Below, piece by piece: positions 21,849 through 33,680 of a stretch of 64,000 bases of DNA; position 1 is the stretch's first letter; each line of letters starts with the position of its first letter. Made by a program: the position numbers and the translations under genes. Below the pieces are notes generated by a model that saw only the letters and a program-made list of their open reading frames with translations, did not search any database and had not been told where the DNA came from. Origin of the DNA: Eutrigla gurnardus (lineage: Eukaryota; Chordata; Actinopteri; Perciformes; Triglidae); contig OY741267.1 of assembly GCA_963514095.1 (NCBI GenBank), positions 7,594,048 through 7,658,047 on the forward strand, given 5' to 3'.

Positions 21849-24800
21849 ATGACAGTGAAGACAAATAAAGGATTAAAGGCCTGGGAAAAGTCAAGAAAGA
21901 AGCTGTCAAAGCAGAAGGGAAAACTGGACTTATAGTTATAATCTGATGATCTTCACAAAGTGGCGGAGGAAGCTTTTGGGAAAACAGTGAGCCAACTGAA
22001 GAAGGAAAGGACCTTGGCTAAAACTGCTTTTACCAAAGCAGTTAATTTTCTCACCCGAGCAGCACAAAGCATGGCTAAAACTGAACTACAAGAGGAGTTC
22101 AAAAAGCTCACCGGCGAAGCAAGAAAGCTCGGTGAAGCAAATGATGATTACAAAGCTGGTTTAATAGCAGACCTTGAGGACAGCTACGTTGATGATATCC
22201 TGACGTCCCACTGTGACCCGAAAAGGCTGGACAAGACCACAAAAGGCGTGGAGGAAATTCTGAGAGCTGGTGGATTTTTCCTCAAGCCATGGGTGCGGTC
22301 AGGGAAAAGTGGGAGGCAGGCGAAGTGGGAGGCAGGAGGACTTGGATCAGGAAAATCAACAAGGGAAAGCAGAGTCATAATACTTCCAAACCAGATGAAG
22401 GAGGGTGAAAGTAGAGCCCTAGGGGTTGGATACCTGGTCCAGGAGGATAAGCTTTACATAAAAGCCTCAATCAACTTCTCAAGAAGGAGAAAGAAAATAA
22501 GAACAGGCCAAGACCTCCTTGAAAAGGAAGTAAGAGAGAAGACTCCTGACCCACTGACCAGAAGAGAGCTATTAAGCCAAATAGCTTGCCTCTATGATCC
22601 AATCGGTCTGGTTTCACCCACTAAGCAGAAAGGAGCCATAGTCGTCAGGAAAGCATTTCAAGAGGCTGGAGGTGGAAGTCTGACCCGAGACACTTGGGAC
22701 AAGCCCCTTTCGGGAGACCGCCAGGAGGAAGCCATCAAACTATTTGAGGAGTATGTGCGTCCTGGCCAGATCACTTTCCATAGAAGCCTCACACCAGCTG
22801 GCTGGGTTGGAAAACCTTGGGGGATAACATTCTCCGATGGCAGTGAAAAGAGCTTTGGAGCTGTGGTATACCTCAGGTGGGAAACCGAGCAAGGCATCCA
22901 GGTCAGATTGGTTGAATCCAAGGCAAAGCTCACACCACTGGACCAGAAAGGGGAACCAGTCAAGGCAGAGATCTGCGGTGCAGTCTTTGCAACCCGGCTC
23001 AGGAAATACATCGAAAAACACAGCCGAATGGAAGTGGAACGCTGGTTCCACCTGCTGGACAGCCAAACTGTGTTGGGAGCTATTCAGCGAGACAGTTACG
23101 GATACCAGACCTTCTTTGCAAACAGGGTTGGTGAAATCCAGAAGGCTGGACGACTCGAGGACTGGTGGTGGATCCCAGGAGAGGTAAACATCGCTGATAT
23201 TATAACTAGAGGAGCGGCTCCTGAGGATCTCAATGAGGTTTCAGAATGGCAAAATGGACCTTGGTTCCTGAGGCGGCCAATGGAGGAGTGGCCGAAAAAG
23301 TCGGCTAAAGAGGTTGCAGCAAATGCCAAGGAGGGCATAGAAAAACTTCAAAGGAAGACTTTCTCAGCAGTACTGACCAGAGCCCAGAAGAGGAAACAGA
23401 GTACAGCACTGCAAACCCCTGACTTCAATGAACCTGCAACTCAGCCAAAGACTCCTGACTGTCTGGGAGAAATTCCAATCCGCAGACCCCCTGCTGGCTC
23501 GGTAGTTAAGCTACTTGTTGATGAAAGGAACTTCAGTGGTTTAACTAAACTGGTCAGAGTCATTGCCTGGGTGTGGAGGGCTGCCACAAGGTGGAAGATG
23601 AAGGGCTCAGCTGTCAGTAAGGCAAAAGGGGAGGCTAAGACCAAAGCCAAGCCAGCCGTTCTGTCTGTTGGAGAGTGTAACGATGCACTTCGAGACCTTT
23701 TCCTTGCAGCCCAGGAGGATGTTACCTTTCATGACACTACCCTCAACAGATTGGCTGTATACAAAGAAAATGAGTCAGGATTGTTACTATGTGGAGGAAG
23801 AATACAGTTTTTCGATAAGGAGGAAACTGCAGTACCAATCCTACCATATGAAGCATGGATATCAACACTTCTGGCTCAGGAGGCCCACAAAACTAACCAC
23901 GAGGAGGTAGCAGGAACACTCCTTCGAATGAGGAAGAAGGCCTGGGTTATAAAAGGTCAAAGATTGGCTAAGAAAGTTGTTGACGGCTGCGTGATTTGCA
24001 GAAAAGCCAGGGCGAGAAAGTGCCAGCAAATCATGGGTGACCTTCCACTGGAGCGAACGCAGCCAGCCAGACCATTTGAGTTCACCACAGTAGATCTATT
24101 TGGACCGTATGAAGTGAAGGACGCGGTGAGAAAGAGAGTGAGGCTCAAGGTCTGGGGCGTTGTCTTCTGCTGTATGGCTTCGAGGGCTATACACTCAGAC
24201 GTCGTTGGTGACCAGTCAACTGAAGGGTTTTTACTAGCCTACCAAAGATTCACAGCATTGAGAGGGCATCCAAGGAAGTTGTGGTCAGACCCTGGGAAGA
24301 ACTTTGTGGGAGCCAAGCCCGCGCTAAAGAAACTTTACCTGTTTCTGGACCAATTAGAGAAGGCAGAACTAGAGGATGAGGCCACCAAACATGGAACAGA
24401 CTGGAGCTGGAAGATCCATCCGGCAGACTCACCTCACCGGAATGGAGCTGCTGAAGCAGCTGTTCAGATCATGAAAAGAGCCCTGAGTAACCTGGGAGGA
24501 GATGGACTCTTTACGTGGGGAGAGTTTCAAACATTCCTTTACATGGCAGCGAACCTGGCTAATGAAAGGCCAATAGATGCCAGGACACAGAGTCGAGAGG
24601 ACTGCATAGAGTACATCAGCCCAAACTCTCTACTGCTTGGTAGGGCTGGACCTAAGGGAGACCCAGGGAGCTTCAACTTTGAAGGGTACTCCTACAACCG
24701 ACTAAAAGTGATCCAGGCAGAAGTAAACAAGTTCTGGAAAAGGTGGAGTCAGTTGGCTGGACCCAACTTGTTTGTCAGGAGTAAGTGGCACACCAGGGAG

Positions 24801-25178
24801 CGCAATGTTGCCGTTGGAGACATCGTCTGGGTCGCGGACCAGAATGCCTTAAGGAGCCAGTATAGGCTTGCCAGGGTTGTCAGTGTTAACACCGACAAAA
24901 AGGGAGTCGTGAGGGATGTAAATATCAGAACATTCCCAAGCTATCCAGTCTCCTCTGTGAAACCTGGCAAAAAGGTGGGCAAAGTAAAGATAGAACAGTC
25001 AACCCATATCCCTGCGACAGTTCTTCACAGAGACGTCAGGCGGATAGTCGTCTTGCTTCCTGTAGAAGAGCAGAATAACACTGGGAATACAGGTGATAAA
25101 GAGGATGGACAAAAGTTGGAACAGATTACCACTCTAAAGACATCAGGACAGCCAATCCAACACCAGAACATGGACTAG
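21849..25178 (+). pseudogene. BEL/Pao gag-pol deletion derivative with a long surviving frame
   Basis: A gag start at ATG 21849 is followed by two in-frame stops (21933-21935 and 21939-21941), after which the frame stays open to 25178 (about 1070 residues). The first 73 residues of the long frame are Lys/Glu-rich gag. They join directly, in frame, to the RT active site YVDD (residues 76-79). The RT thumb and connection follow, with the YDPIGLVSPT motif. RNase H-like sequence follows (FSDGSEKSFGA, LLDSQTVLGAI, NIADIITRG). Integrase has an HHCC finger (HKTNHEE, CVIC) and a DDE core (TVDLFGPY, WSDPGKNF, NGAAEAA). Gag core, protease and RT fingers/palm are lost. The element could only move with help from a complete relative. 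Confidence 0.88.
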
Positions 25179-25226
25179 ACTGCTGTGACCTCCTTGGGTT
25201 CAAGAACCAGGAGCTCAAGTGGGAGG

Positions 25227-25949
25227 TGTTGAGTCAAAAGTCAAAAGTCAAGGACACTATGACACCCAGAGGACAAGTGGAGCGGTGTATTGCCTCCCTG
25301 GTGAGGAGAGGAAATTCACCGAACTAACACCAGCTGATTAGCTGACTGAGAACACCTGCCTGCAGTCTTTCAGCAGGATCACTCTGCACTCAGTGAGGTT
25401 CAGACAACAGAGGAAAACACAACTATCCAGCTTGGGTCAAACCATGAAGAAGCTACTGGTATGGATGAAGTGAAATTATTGATACGAAATGTTTGTTTTG
25501 TTGCTGAAAGCAGAAAAGGGGGGTTTCTTGCATGATAAGGATAGACAGCAGGCCTATTTTTTATAGAGCAGCAGTGAAGTAGCCTGCTGGGTTTTGTTTG
25601 TCTCGGTGCTGTTACAGATTGATTTCATGCTTCTGTCATTGATAATTGTGAAATAATATTTGATAATTGACAAATTGGAGGTAGTTAAGTTAAAGTTAAT
25701 AATTATGATTTGAATAATAAATTACTTTAAAAAATGACTAAAACATTTAAGACATTTGTTTGTTTGAAAGTAATGATGGTTGTACATTTCTGTTTCTGTT
25801 TGAAGGTTTTCAACCTAATTATTCTTCCCATAAGAAAATAAAATTGAGAAGAGGAAAAGAGTTGTCCCATTGCATCCTTTATGGTTGGCCAGGCCAATTT
25901 TCAAGTTTGGGCAGAAGCTGGTGAAAGTAAACCACAGGATAACTTGTCA
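25227..25949 (+). repeat. 3' LTR of the BEL/Pao element
   Basis: 723 bp, TGTTGAGTC to AACTTGTCA, followed by GTTAG. It lacks the 32 bp seen in the 5' LTR and has two substitutions near its end (CCAATTTTC, TTTGGGCAG). Confidence 0.92.
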
Positions 25950-27367
25950 GTTAGGTTTGCTATAATAGATACACGGCTGAAGGACAACACCCATACATGT
26001 TTCATATTACATTTCCGTAAGTTCACGTCAGAGATAACTGACCAGTGAGACTCGGTTGTGTGAAAGTCCAACCTCTGTACGGGGCAGACCCAGCCCAAGA
26101 AGATAAAATATGACCAGCACCCAGAAACGGGGCTCGTCTGACTGAGATCCTGCGGGAGATCTGCTATTTTGAGCCCAGCGCTGCCATACTTTACCTGTGA
26201 CCTGAATAAATATACCGTAGATGACCAAATAATCGCCCGCGTGCAAATACGCGCCTGTGCTCTAATAGCCGCCGGGGTCCGACCTCATTTGGCATAATAA
26301 ACGCCGGTTCAATTAAACGCCCGGGCGATTAAGTGTTTACCATAGTCTTGCACAGAAAACAAAAGTTTTTTTTTAACAGCACTTCACCGGCTCTCACCTC
26401 TTCTGTCAGTCAGCCCCTCCTCTCGCTCTCTCTCTCGCATGCAGGCGCACACACACAGACACACAAACACAGGCGCGCTAGACTGAGGGATATAGGGATA
26501 TAGATAAATGCGCTAATGTACAGTGTTGAAATTACCGCGATCGACCCCCCCTTCCGTTATCATTCATAACACTGCTCTGATCAGCTCCCTGTGTCGCGGT
26601 AACACAGACAAACTGTCTTTGTATTTATTGTCTGATGTCAATAAAGATGCGTCGGGGGGGAAAAAGTAGTTTTGTTCCAGTGGTGCTATGGTGAGCTCCT
26701 TGTTCTTTGCATGATGGTCTGGTGCTGCTCATTGCAAAAATAAATTGTAGCCTGTTGCAAATACGCGCCTGGTTCTTATAAACGCCTGGGCCCTCATTTA
26801 TAAAGCTTGCGTACGCACAAAACGGGGCTGGAAACGTGCGTACGCCACTTTCCACGCAAATGTTGTGATCTATAAAAACCAAACTTGACGGGAAAGTGTC
26901 CGTACCCGTAAGCAAACTCTGAGGCATGCGTACCGGTACGCACATTCTGGAGACTGGAAGGGAATCAGCAGTAAACGTGAGAAGAACTATATATTTTTGA
27001 TGACTCGCACACATTTAATTATACTCCATATCATACGTTAGATCTGCGTTATCATGATGAACTCCAGCAATGTTTTTGACGCTTTGATATTATTTTTCAT
27101 ATTAACACCTTCTTTTAAAATCTGACTTGTATCTTAAATCAAAATCATTTTGAAATATTGAATCAGCGCTGTCACCGCAGGAGGAGGAGACGGCCCAAAT
27201 GCATGTAATACAGTAATACCTTCCATTAGATCCCTGTAGAACACAGCGGGAATAACTAAACATTCTCCTTATTTATGTGCATATATCATCAACACACATA
27301 CATACAGCCATTAAGCCATCGTATAATTGTTACACTTATCCTCGTTTTTAAACCACCAGAGCGCAGA

Positions 27368-27575
27368 GGAAATGCGCTATAATGAGTGGCACGCTCGTGC
27401 GCGCTCAGTCGTGGAGCGTGGAGAGCGCAACTTTACCGAACTTCAGGAGGCAGAATCTACCACCCGGCAAAGGTGGTAGAGACCCCAGCATGATGACCCC
27501 GAGCCACGGTCCCCTGCCCGACTGGAGGGGTATCAACAGGGCGCAAGAATCCGTGAGGATGTTATGCTGCGTTTG
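27368..27575 (+). pseudogene. Harbinger transposase C-terminal fragments
   Basis: One forward frame reads YNEWHARARSVVERG, matching the conserved end region of Harbinger DDE transposases. About 30 codons later a second piece reads PARLEGYQQGARIRED. The intervening conserved part is missing and a stop lies between them. The catalytic residues are not present. Confidence 0.6.
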
Positions 27576-27604
27576 TAAGATAAGGAAGACAACAATCAAT
27601 GTTC

Positions 27605-28305
27605 ATTGTAAACGTATTATTTTATTAATCACAGTGCGCGTTTGCCGTAGCTCATCTGCAACGTTGTTGATGGCGGTGATTGTGTCTCGCTGAAGTTGCA
27701 GGACGGCATCAGAGTGCACCCGACCGCTTGATGTGCCATGCGTCCGGGGTGCGCTGCTGCTTTGCGCCGGACCCGGACGCTGTGCCGAGGGCCCGTCACC
27801 TTCACCCGCCTCACATCACCCTCCTCACATCACCCTCCTCTGAGCCCAACGCTGCAGACTCTGGAAGGACAAAAACTATTTAACGTTTTGTTTTATATAC
27901 AATAAAAGTTTAAAATCTGTTCACCCTTATCCCTCTGGTCTCAGTCGCGTCTGTGTCTCCCTCCTTTTCAGACACAATCCCCGTCAAAGTCACATCAAAA
28001 TCAAACCTCCTCAAATACTCTAGAAATACATTAAATCCATGTTAGGAGCGGAAAGATGTCATTTACCTTCAGATCACCGTCCGCTCCGTCCCACTGACGC
28101 CGTGGACAGCAGCAGCAATGTGTTGCCACTCGCACTGCGTCTTTTTATTCGTGATCCCGCTGCTGTGGCCACTAAATTAAATTATTGTCCGGGCCTCCAC
28201 CTCCCCAACAAGTGTCTCTTTCTCCGGTTCTGAAAAGTTACGTTTCTTCGCTTTTTTCCTGGCCTGTCGCCGTGATTCACCACAGGAAACGATTGCATGC
28301 CGGCT
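27605..28305 (-). pseudogene. Harbinger Myb-like protein, two-exon remnant
   Basis: On the minus strand exon 1 begins near 28305 and contains KKRNFSEPEKETLVGEVEAR, the start of the Myb/SANT-like domain typical of the Harbinger accessory protein (NAIF1-like). A TAA interrupts it near 28175. The same frame continues with GHSSGITNKK and CEWQHIAAAV to about 28075. A second piece near 27800-27605 contains VLQLQRDTITAI and DELRQTRTVINKI, typical of the C-terminal coiled region. The splice sites were not resolved. Confidence 0.6.
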
Positions 28306-28624
28306 CATTAAACATAGTAAAATGTGGGCGTGTACAGGGCGGGATTCAGGTACGCACACTTGTAGGTGATCCTGTGATTTATAAAGGGAACATTGCGTAC
28401 AGCTTGCGTGCGCACAGTTTTATAAATCGGATATTTTTTTGGCGCACGCAAACTTTGGCTTTTTGCCGTACGTACACTTTTAGTAAGGATCCTACGCACA
28501 GTTTTATAAATGAGGGCCCTGGGCTCCAAGTCGATTTAGCATATTAAACGCCCGGGCTACTAAATGGTCATCTACGGTATCTGTAAACTGAAGAGTTCTC
28601 CGGTTTATCCTTGGACTTCCAACA

Positions 28625-28840
28625 AAAGAACTGGGGGTTAATAATGATCACACCAAGGTTCAATAATGCTGTTTTATTTTGTAATACTCCATTTGTATTT
28701 TTTTTTTATGATGATGATGATGATGACTGCAGCATCACCATCATTTCTGAAGCTTGTTATGACTCATTTAAGCTGCTGTGTGCTGTGTGTGTGCATATGT
28801 GCCCTGTGTTTTTTTCCTATAATCTCCCATGCAAATAGGT
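28625..28840. other. Spacer between ERV LTR and LINE
   Basis: Contains a poly-T run and a short (ATG)n tract near 28705-28727. No gene seen. Confidence 0.5.
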
Positions 28841-29115
28841 GTGTACCATACCTGTGCCATGATTGGTGGAGTGGTTCCAGGCCCTGGCTCTTGATTGGCT
28901 GCACTCACAAACCACCTGATATATAAAGAGCCAAGATGGCAGACGTCAGCTGGCGTCGCCTCTGAGGTTGTGGCTCGGACGTCACAAGACGAGGGAGGCC
29001 CGATAGCAAGTGGCTGGCTCCGCACGAGGAGGAAGCAGGAAACGAGTTGCGGGTTGCAAACTGTATCGTGAGTGTAACATGGCAGATACAGTCAGATGGT
29101 GAAGGGTGGACAGAT

Positions 29116-30771
29116 ATGGAGACTACTCAGACAAAAACGACAAGGAAAAAATCATGGTCAGAAGGTGGTAGTGAAGGTGAGGGCAGTCCGAGGCAATCTG
29201 TAAAAAAGAAGAAAACGATTACGAATGGGAGTAGTAGTGAGGAGACAAAGGACGAATGGAAAGTAATAATCACACTTGGTGATAAGGGACACTTCCATCC
29301 AGTTCAGGTGACAAAAGCAATTGAAAAAGAAATCGGGAAAATTAAATTTGCAAAACTACTGACTAACAGAAGAATTCTAATCTCAGCAGGAAGTAAGAAA
29401 CAGCAAGAAATTATCCTTAGAATGACTTGTTAAAATAATTACCCGTTGGTATAGAACTGGAGGAAGGAGATCGGAGTCAGCTCAAGGTCCAAACAGGGAT
29501 TTAATCTTGATCAAGAGGAGAATTCACAGAGCAACATGCTGGTCTGTTACAATGTGTAGACTCAACATGTTGTGAGACAAACACAATTTTGTCAATTTGT
29601 CACAAATTTATCCATCTTCTTGTGGGTGTGTTTTCACTCATTTCACAGGGATGGAAGTCGTAAACTCAAATGTTTAACTTAACCTTGCATGGGTCACAAA
29701 CCCTACCTGGGTCATAAACCACAACTATGTCGCAAGGCACACATGGGTTGCAAAACACACACAAATGGCCACAGGCCACAGGTCACAGGTCACATTCACA
29801 CCAAACCTTCTCATGTGTAAGTTTTCAGTTCAGCTATCTCTCATCAAGAAGTACAAAATTTCCATATCATGACTCATCTCGATGGTATAAGGATTAAGGC
29901 CCATGTGCCAGGAATGGCAGCAAAATTACGTGGGGTTATTACAAATGTGCCATTAGAAATGTCAATGGAAGAGGTAAAGGAAGAGATCAAGGGTGGGAAC
30001 GTGGTTAAAGCCAAAAGACTGCAGACTAATAAAAGTGGAGTTAAACAAAATAGCCTATCAGTGCTGCTTGTTTTTGACAAGTTAATGCCAGCTGAGATCC
30101 ACATTGGCTGGATAAATTATAAAGTAAGGGAGTATATTCCACAACCTTTGAGGTGTTTTAAATGCCAGAGAATGGGACACACAGCTCAACAATGCAAATG
30201 GAGACTGAGGTGTGCCAAATGTGGAGGGGAGCATGAGTATGGCAAGTGTGATAAAGATGCTAAGATCAAATGCTGTAATTGTGGAGGGGAGCATAGTGCG
30301 GCTTTTGCTGGATGTGTGGTACAGAGGCAAGCCAAAGAAGTGCAGAGAATTAAAATCATTAACAAGGTATCATATGCTGAGGCCCTAAAAGCTGTTAATA
30401 TAAATGGTAGCAAACGGACAAGGATAAATGAGTTAAATCAAAACATCAGTAGTAATCTCACTGAGTGTGATACTGTTCCCCAGAGGTCAGGCCTAAGGCA
30501 ATTCCAGCCAGGAAAATCAGTCCCCCAGGAGAAGACGTGTAGACATAAATGTAATGTTCAGGAAGACATCATGCTAGTCAACAAAAAGAGCTTTGTAGCC
30601 TTCATATGCAAAGTGGTTAATGTGGCAGTGCAACAAGAAAAGAAAAGTGACAGAATCAAGATAGTGGTACAAGCTGCAGAAGAGTTTCTGGGCATTAAAG
30701 AACTGAAAGCAGAAGAAATCCATGCTATGTTAAGGGCAAGTAATGATGGAGGATCTTTAAATGATAGTTGA
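29116..30771 (+). pseudogene. LINE ORF1 (gag-like, CCHC knuckles), split by a solo LTR
   Basis: The first ATG in frame is 29116 (METTQ). Residues up to 29427 form a basic N-terminal region and an RRM-like segment. After the LTR the frame resumes at 29875 with further RRM-like sequence (RGVITNVPLEMSMEEV), then CCHC-type knuckles (CFKCQRMGHTAQQC, CAKCGGEHEYGKC, CCNCGGEHSAAFAGC). The two halves are in the same frame. The inserted LTR is the only interruption I see. The product would be a nucleic-acid-binding protein for retrotransposition. Confidence 0.8.
29428..29869. mobile_element. Solo LTR inserted in LINE ORF1
   Basis: 442 bp, begins TGTTAAAAT and ends CATATCA, flanked by perfect 5-bp duplicates TGACT (29423-29427 and 29870-29874). 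No internal retroelement sequence. It is probably the product of LTR-LTR recombination. The family is unknown. Its match to neither LTR pair in this window shows it is a different element. Confidence 0.85.
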
Positions 30772-33145
30772 TCGGATAATGGTTTTCCTTCTCTTGCAAT
30801 GGAATGCTAGAAGCTTGATTGCAAACGGTCAAGAATTTAAGAGATTTATAGAAGAAGCAGAAGTAAGACCTGATATTGTTTGCATTCAGGAAACCTGGCT
30901 TCGACCTCATCTTGATTTCATTTTACCTGGGTATGAGTCAGTAAGATTTGATAGGATTGACAATCAAGGTGGAGGCTGTGCAACTTTTGTAAGGGAAGGG
31001 ATAGCATTTAGACGAATATCGACTATAACAGAAATAGAATGTGTAGTAATTGAAATATGTAAAGCAGATGGCAACATGGTAATAGTTAACTTATATAACC
31101 CTTGCAGAGCACTACATTCAGAAATATTAGATAGTATAATAAAGAAACAAAGAAATAGAAAAGAGATATGGTGTGGTGACTTTAATCCTCATAATAATCT
31201 TTGGGGAAGTAAGCATACTGATAGCAATGGAGAAGCAGTGGAAGAACTAATGGATATAAGACAGCTAGTGTGCCTAAATAATGGAAATGGTACACGGATT
31301 GATATTCACACTAACACAATGTCTTGTTTGGACCTAACGCTGATATCTAATAGTGTTGCAACATCGGCTGAATGGAGCATTAAAAGTAGCTCAAGTATTG
31401 GAAGTGATCATTTCCCAATAGGGTGTGCATTTGATGTGGAGGTGGATATACAAAGAAGACCAAGTCATAAAAAATGGTGGTTTGAAAAAGCAGATTGTGA
31501 AAAATTTAAAGAAACATGTTGTAAAGCAGCAGAATCAGTCTCAATGGAGGGAAATATTGAGGAAAACACATCTGCAATCACAAACTTAATAATAAATGCA
31601 GCATTAAATAGCATACCATTCAGGTCGGTGGGGGGTAAAACGAAAAGGGTCCCATGGTGGAATGTTGAATGCACAGAAGCAATTAAAGAACGAAATACGG
31701 CACTAAGGATACTACGTAATAATCTAAATCAGGTAAATATAAACAAGTATCAGAAGAAAAAGGCTATAGCACGTAAAGTAATCAAAAAGAGTAAAAAGAG
31801 TGCATGGAGAGATTATTGCTCTACTATAGGGAGAGAAATTAAAATAGGAGATGTTTGGAAAATGCTGAAAAAAATGAGTGGTAAAAAAGTATTTACTAAA
31901 ATATCTGTATTAGAGGATGGTGAAGTACTGGCAATAACAGACAAAGAAAAAGCAGACTTGCTAGGAAAGGCATTTGGGTCATTCCGTGCCAACTCAGCCA
32001 CCCATGTACATGACACCTCTCAGATTTTGCTGAAAAGCGGTGAAAATATGCCTTATGTTACCAAACAAAGGAATCTGAAGTTTCAGGTCAATATCTCAAA
32101 CGGTTTGCCCGTGGCGTCCATTTGAATTTCAAGTGCCACACCCCTTTTTGACACATTGGAATTTCGCATTTCATTTGTTGGCATTTTTGGAGGCCCATAA
32201 CTTCTGTTCTAATAGTGATAGAAGGCTGAAAATTGCTCTGTTAGTTCATTGTAATGTGTTCTTCACAATTCTACAGGCAGAATCAACATTCCTTACTGTT
32301 TGGGTGAGAGGTGGGTCACCAAAGTCCAATTTTTTTTTGACGGCCAAAATTATTTTTCACTTTTTGGGTGCTCCTAGCACCACGATGAATGATCACATTT
32401 ATTCCAAACAGGATTATTTGTTATATGTGGGACCTTTGCTCTTGCCAAAATGAATTTGAAGGGTATGGTACCACTGGTGGGGGTTTTATGGGGGTCTAAA
32501 AACCCTCCCGGGCAGAGGTGACTCTTTTGGAACCCCATATTTGGACCCCCAAATGACCACGTGGGCACTTGATGATCCTAATGGAATTCATACCAGATAA
32601 AGATACATATTTGTTCTTTCTTTTAATGAAATAAAACCTTTGACTATGAAGCTCCTTGATATGAATTTTATTCGTCAAAATGCACCATTTTGGACTTTTT
32701 TTTCCAGAAGTCTGGAATGTAGATCAGGGAGAATTTAGTGATGATAAAGCATGAAAATATGGGAAATAACTAAGTATTATGCTCAGTGATGGCAAACAAT
32801 TAAATATTTAGACTGCTGGCCATTAATTTCCTGAAAATTACAAATTAACCCCTTATCCCCGATGAAAGACAAGCGACTTGCAGCATGAGCAAGTCTGCAG
32901 GCCACTGATGCAAACCACATTCTGACACCAATGGAGATGTTTCAATGGGCAAAAGAAAACATTAAGAACATTACATTCTTCTTTGTTAGTGCAGAAAATA
33001 TTAAAAAACACGAGGAAACATACAAATTAGAGAAGTTACTCCTCAGCCAAAACGATCAGTGGAACCCGATCGCTTCATTGCTTTATACCAATTTCCAAAG
33101 ATAAGATACGGATGAAAAGAATATCACAGGATAAAATATTCACAG

Positions 33146-33352
33146 ATGTCGATGCAGGACAACAATCGGATTCAGAACACTTGGATACAGAACCCGGAGG
33201 GAGAACACTCGCAGTCAGATCAGCCACAAAACTACATTTTCCAGCCAGGAAAATACATTGCCTGTATCTATGATGATGACTGGTTCATTGGAAACATTGT
33301 TGAACGTTCAGATGAACATGGTGACGTTTTTGTGAAATTCCTCTATGGATAA
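33146..33352 (+). pseudogene. Small conserved domain in left foldback arm
   Basis: The frame contains QPQNYIFQPGKYIACIYDDD, WFIGNIV and HGDVFVKFLYG. This is an SH3/Tudor-like pattern that I recall from the C-terminal part of transposon-derived fish proteins (recollection, unverified). It ends at the central spacer. The right arm encodes the same domain and reads further, so this looks like the truncated copy of a transposon protein end. Confidence 0.45.
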
Positions 33353-33355
33353 CTA

Positions 33356-33680
33356 TTATCCAAGAACTTGTGGAAGCAGTAACATAATTTTGTCATGGTA
33401 CTTTTGATCACGTTTGAATTGGCGAGCACTGCGTCCATAGATGAATTTTACAAAAACATCACCATGTTTATCTGAACCTTCAACAATGTTTCCAATGAAC
33501 CAGTCATCATCATAGATACAGGCAATGTATTTTCCTGGCTGGAAAATGTAGTTTTGTGGCTGATCTGACTGCGAGGTTTCTGCCCCCAGGTGTTCTGTAT
33601 CCAAGTGTTCTGAATCCGATTGTTGTCCTGCATCGACATCTGTGAATATTGTATCCTGTGATATTCTCCCTGATCTACAT
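33356..33680 (-). pseudogene. Small conserved domain in right foldback arm
   Basis: The inverted copy of the left-arm frame continues past the arm junction with a basic stretch (FKRDQKYHDKIMLLLPQ). The continuation through the spacer indicates that the spacer derives from the right-arm parent copy and that the left copy was truncated at 33348. Confidence 0.45.

Larger units (their letters stand above)
21079..25949 (+). mobile_element. BEL/Pao LTR retrotransposon, internally deleted
   Basis: Long LTRs, 5-bp duplicate GTTAG at both sides (21074-21078 and 25950-25954), a purine tract (GTGGGAGG) before the 3' LTR, and a Pao-type pol. The internal region is only 3.4 kb because most of gag, the protease and the front half of RT are missing. 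It is inserted in an ERV LTR. Confidence 0.92.
26789..28518. mobile_element. PIF/Harbinger transposon, decayed
   Basis: Ends are GGCCCTCATTTATAAA and complement, with subterminal GCGTACGCAC repeats, flanked by a 3-bp duplicate CTG (26786-26788 and 28519-28521). It contains remnants of both Harbinger proteins, on opposite strands. Confidence 0.85.
26214..28578. mobile_element. TIR DNA transposon with AT duplicate, hosting a Harbinger element
   Basis: Ends are ACCGTAGATGACCA and its complement, flanked by AT on both sides. Subterminal sequence is rich in AAACGCCCGGGC-type motifs in both orientations. About 635 bp belong to this element. The rest (26789-28518) is a nested Harbinger element. The superfamily is unassigned: ISL2EU-like ends and a 2-bp duplicate are possible. 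Confidence 0.7.
20925..28624 (+). repeat. ERV 3' LTR, split by two nested insertions
   Basis: The LTR begins TGTTAG directly after the polypurine tract. It is made of three pieces: 20925-21078, 25955-26213 (with AATAAA at 26205-26210) and 28581-28624 (ending CCAACA). The first gap is the BEL element, whose 5-bp duplicate is GTTAG. The second is a TIR element flanked by AT. Boundaries are inferred from the insertions. The 5' LTR is not in the window, so the ends cannot be confirmed against a partner. Confidence 0.6.

Noticed and set aside
22184..24432. Several minus-strand frames opposite the BEL pol
   Set aside because: Antisense shadows of the strongly biased coding strand. None has a domain.
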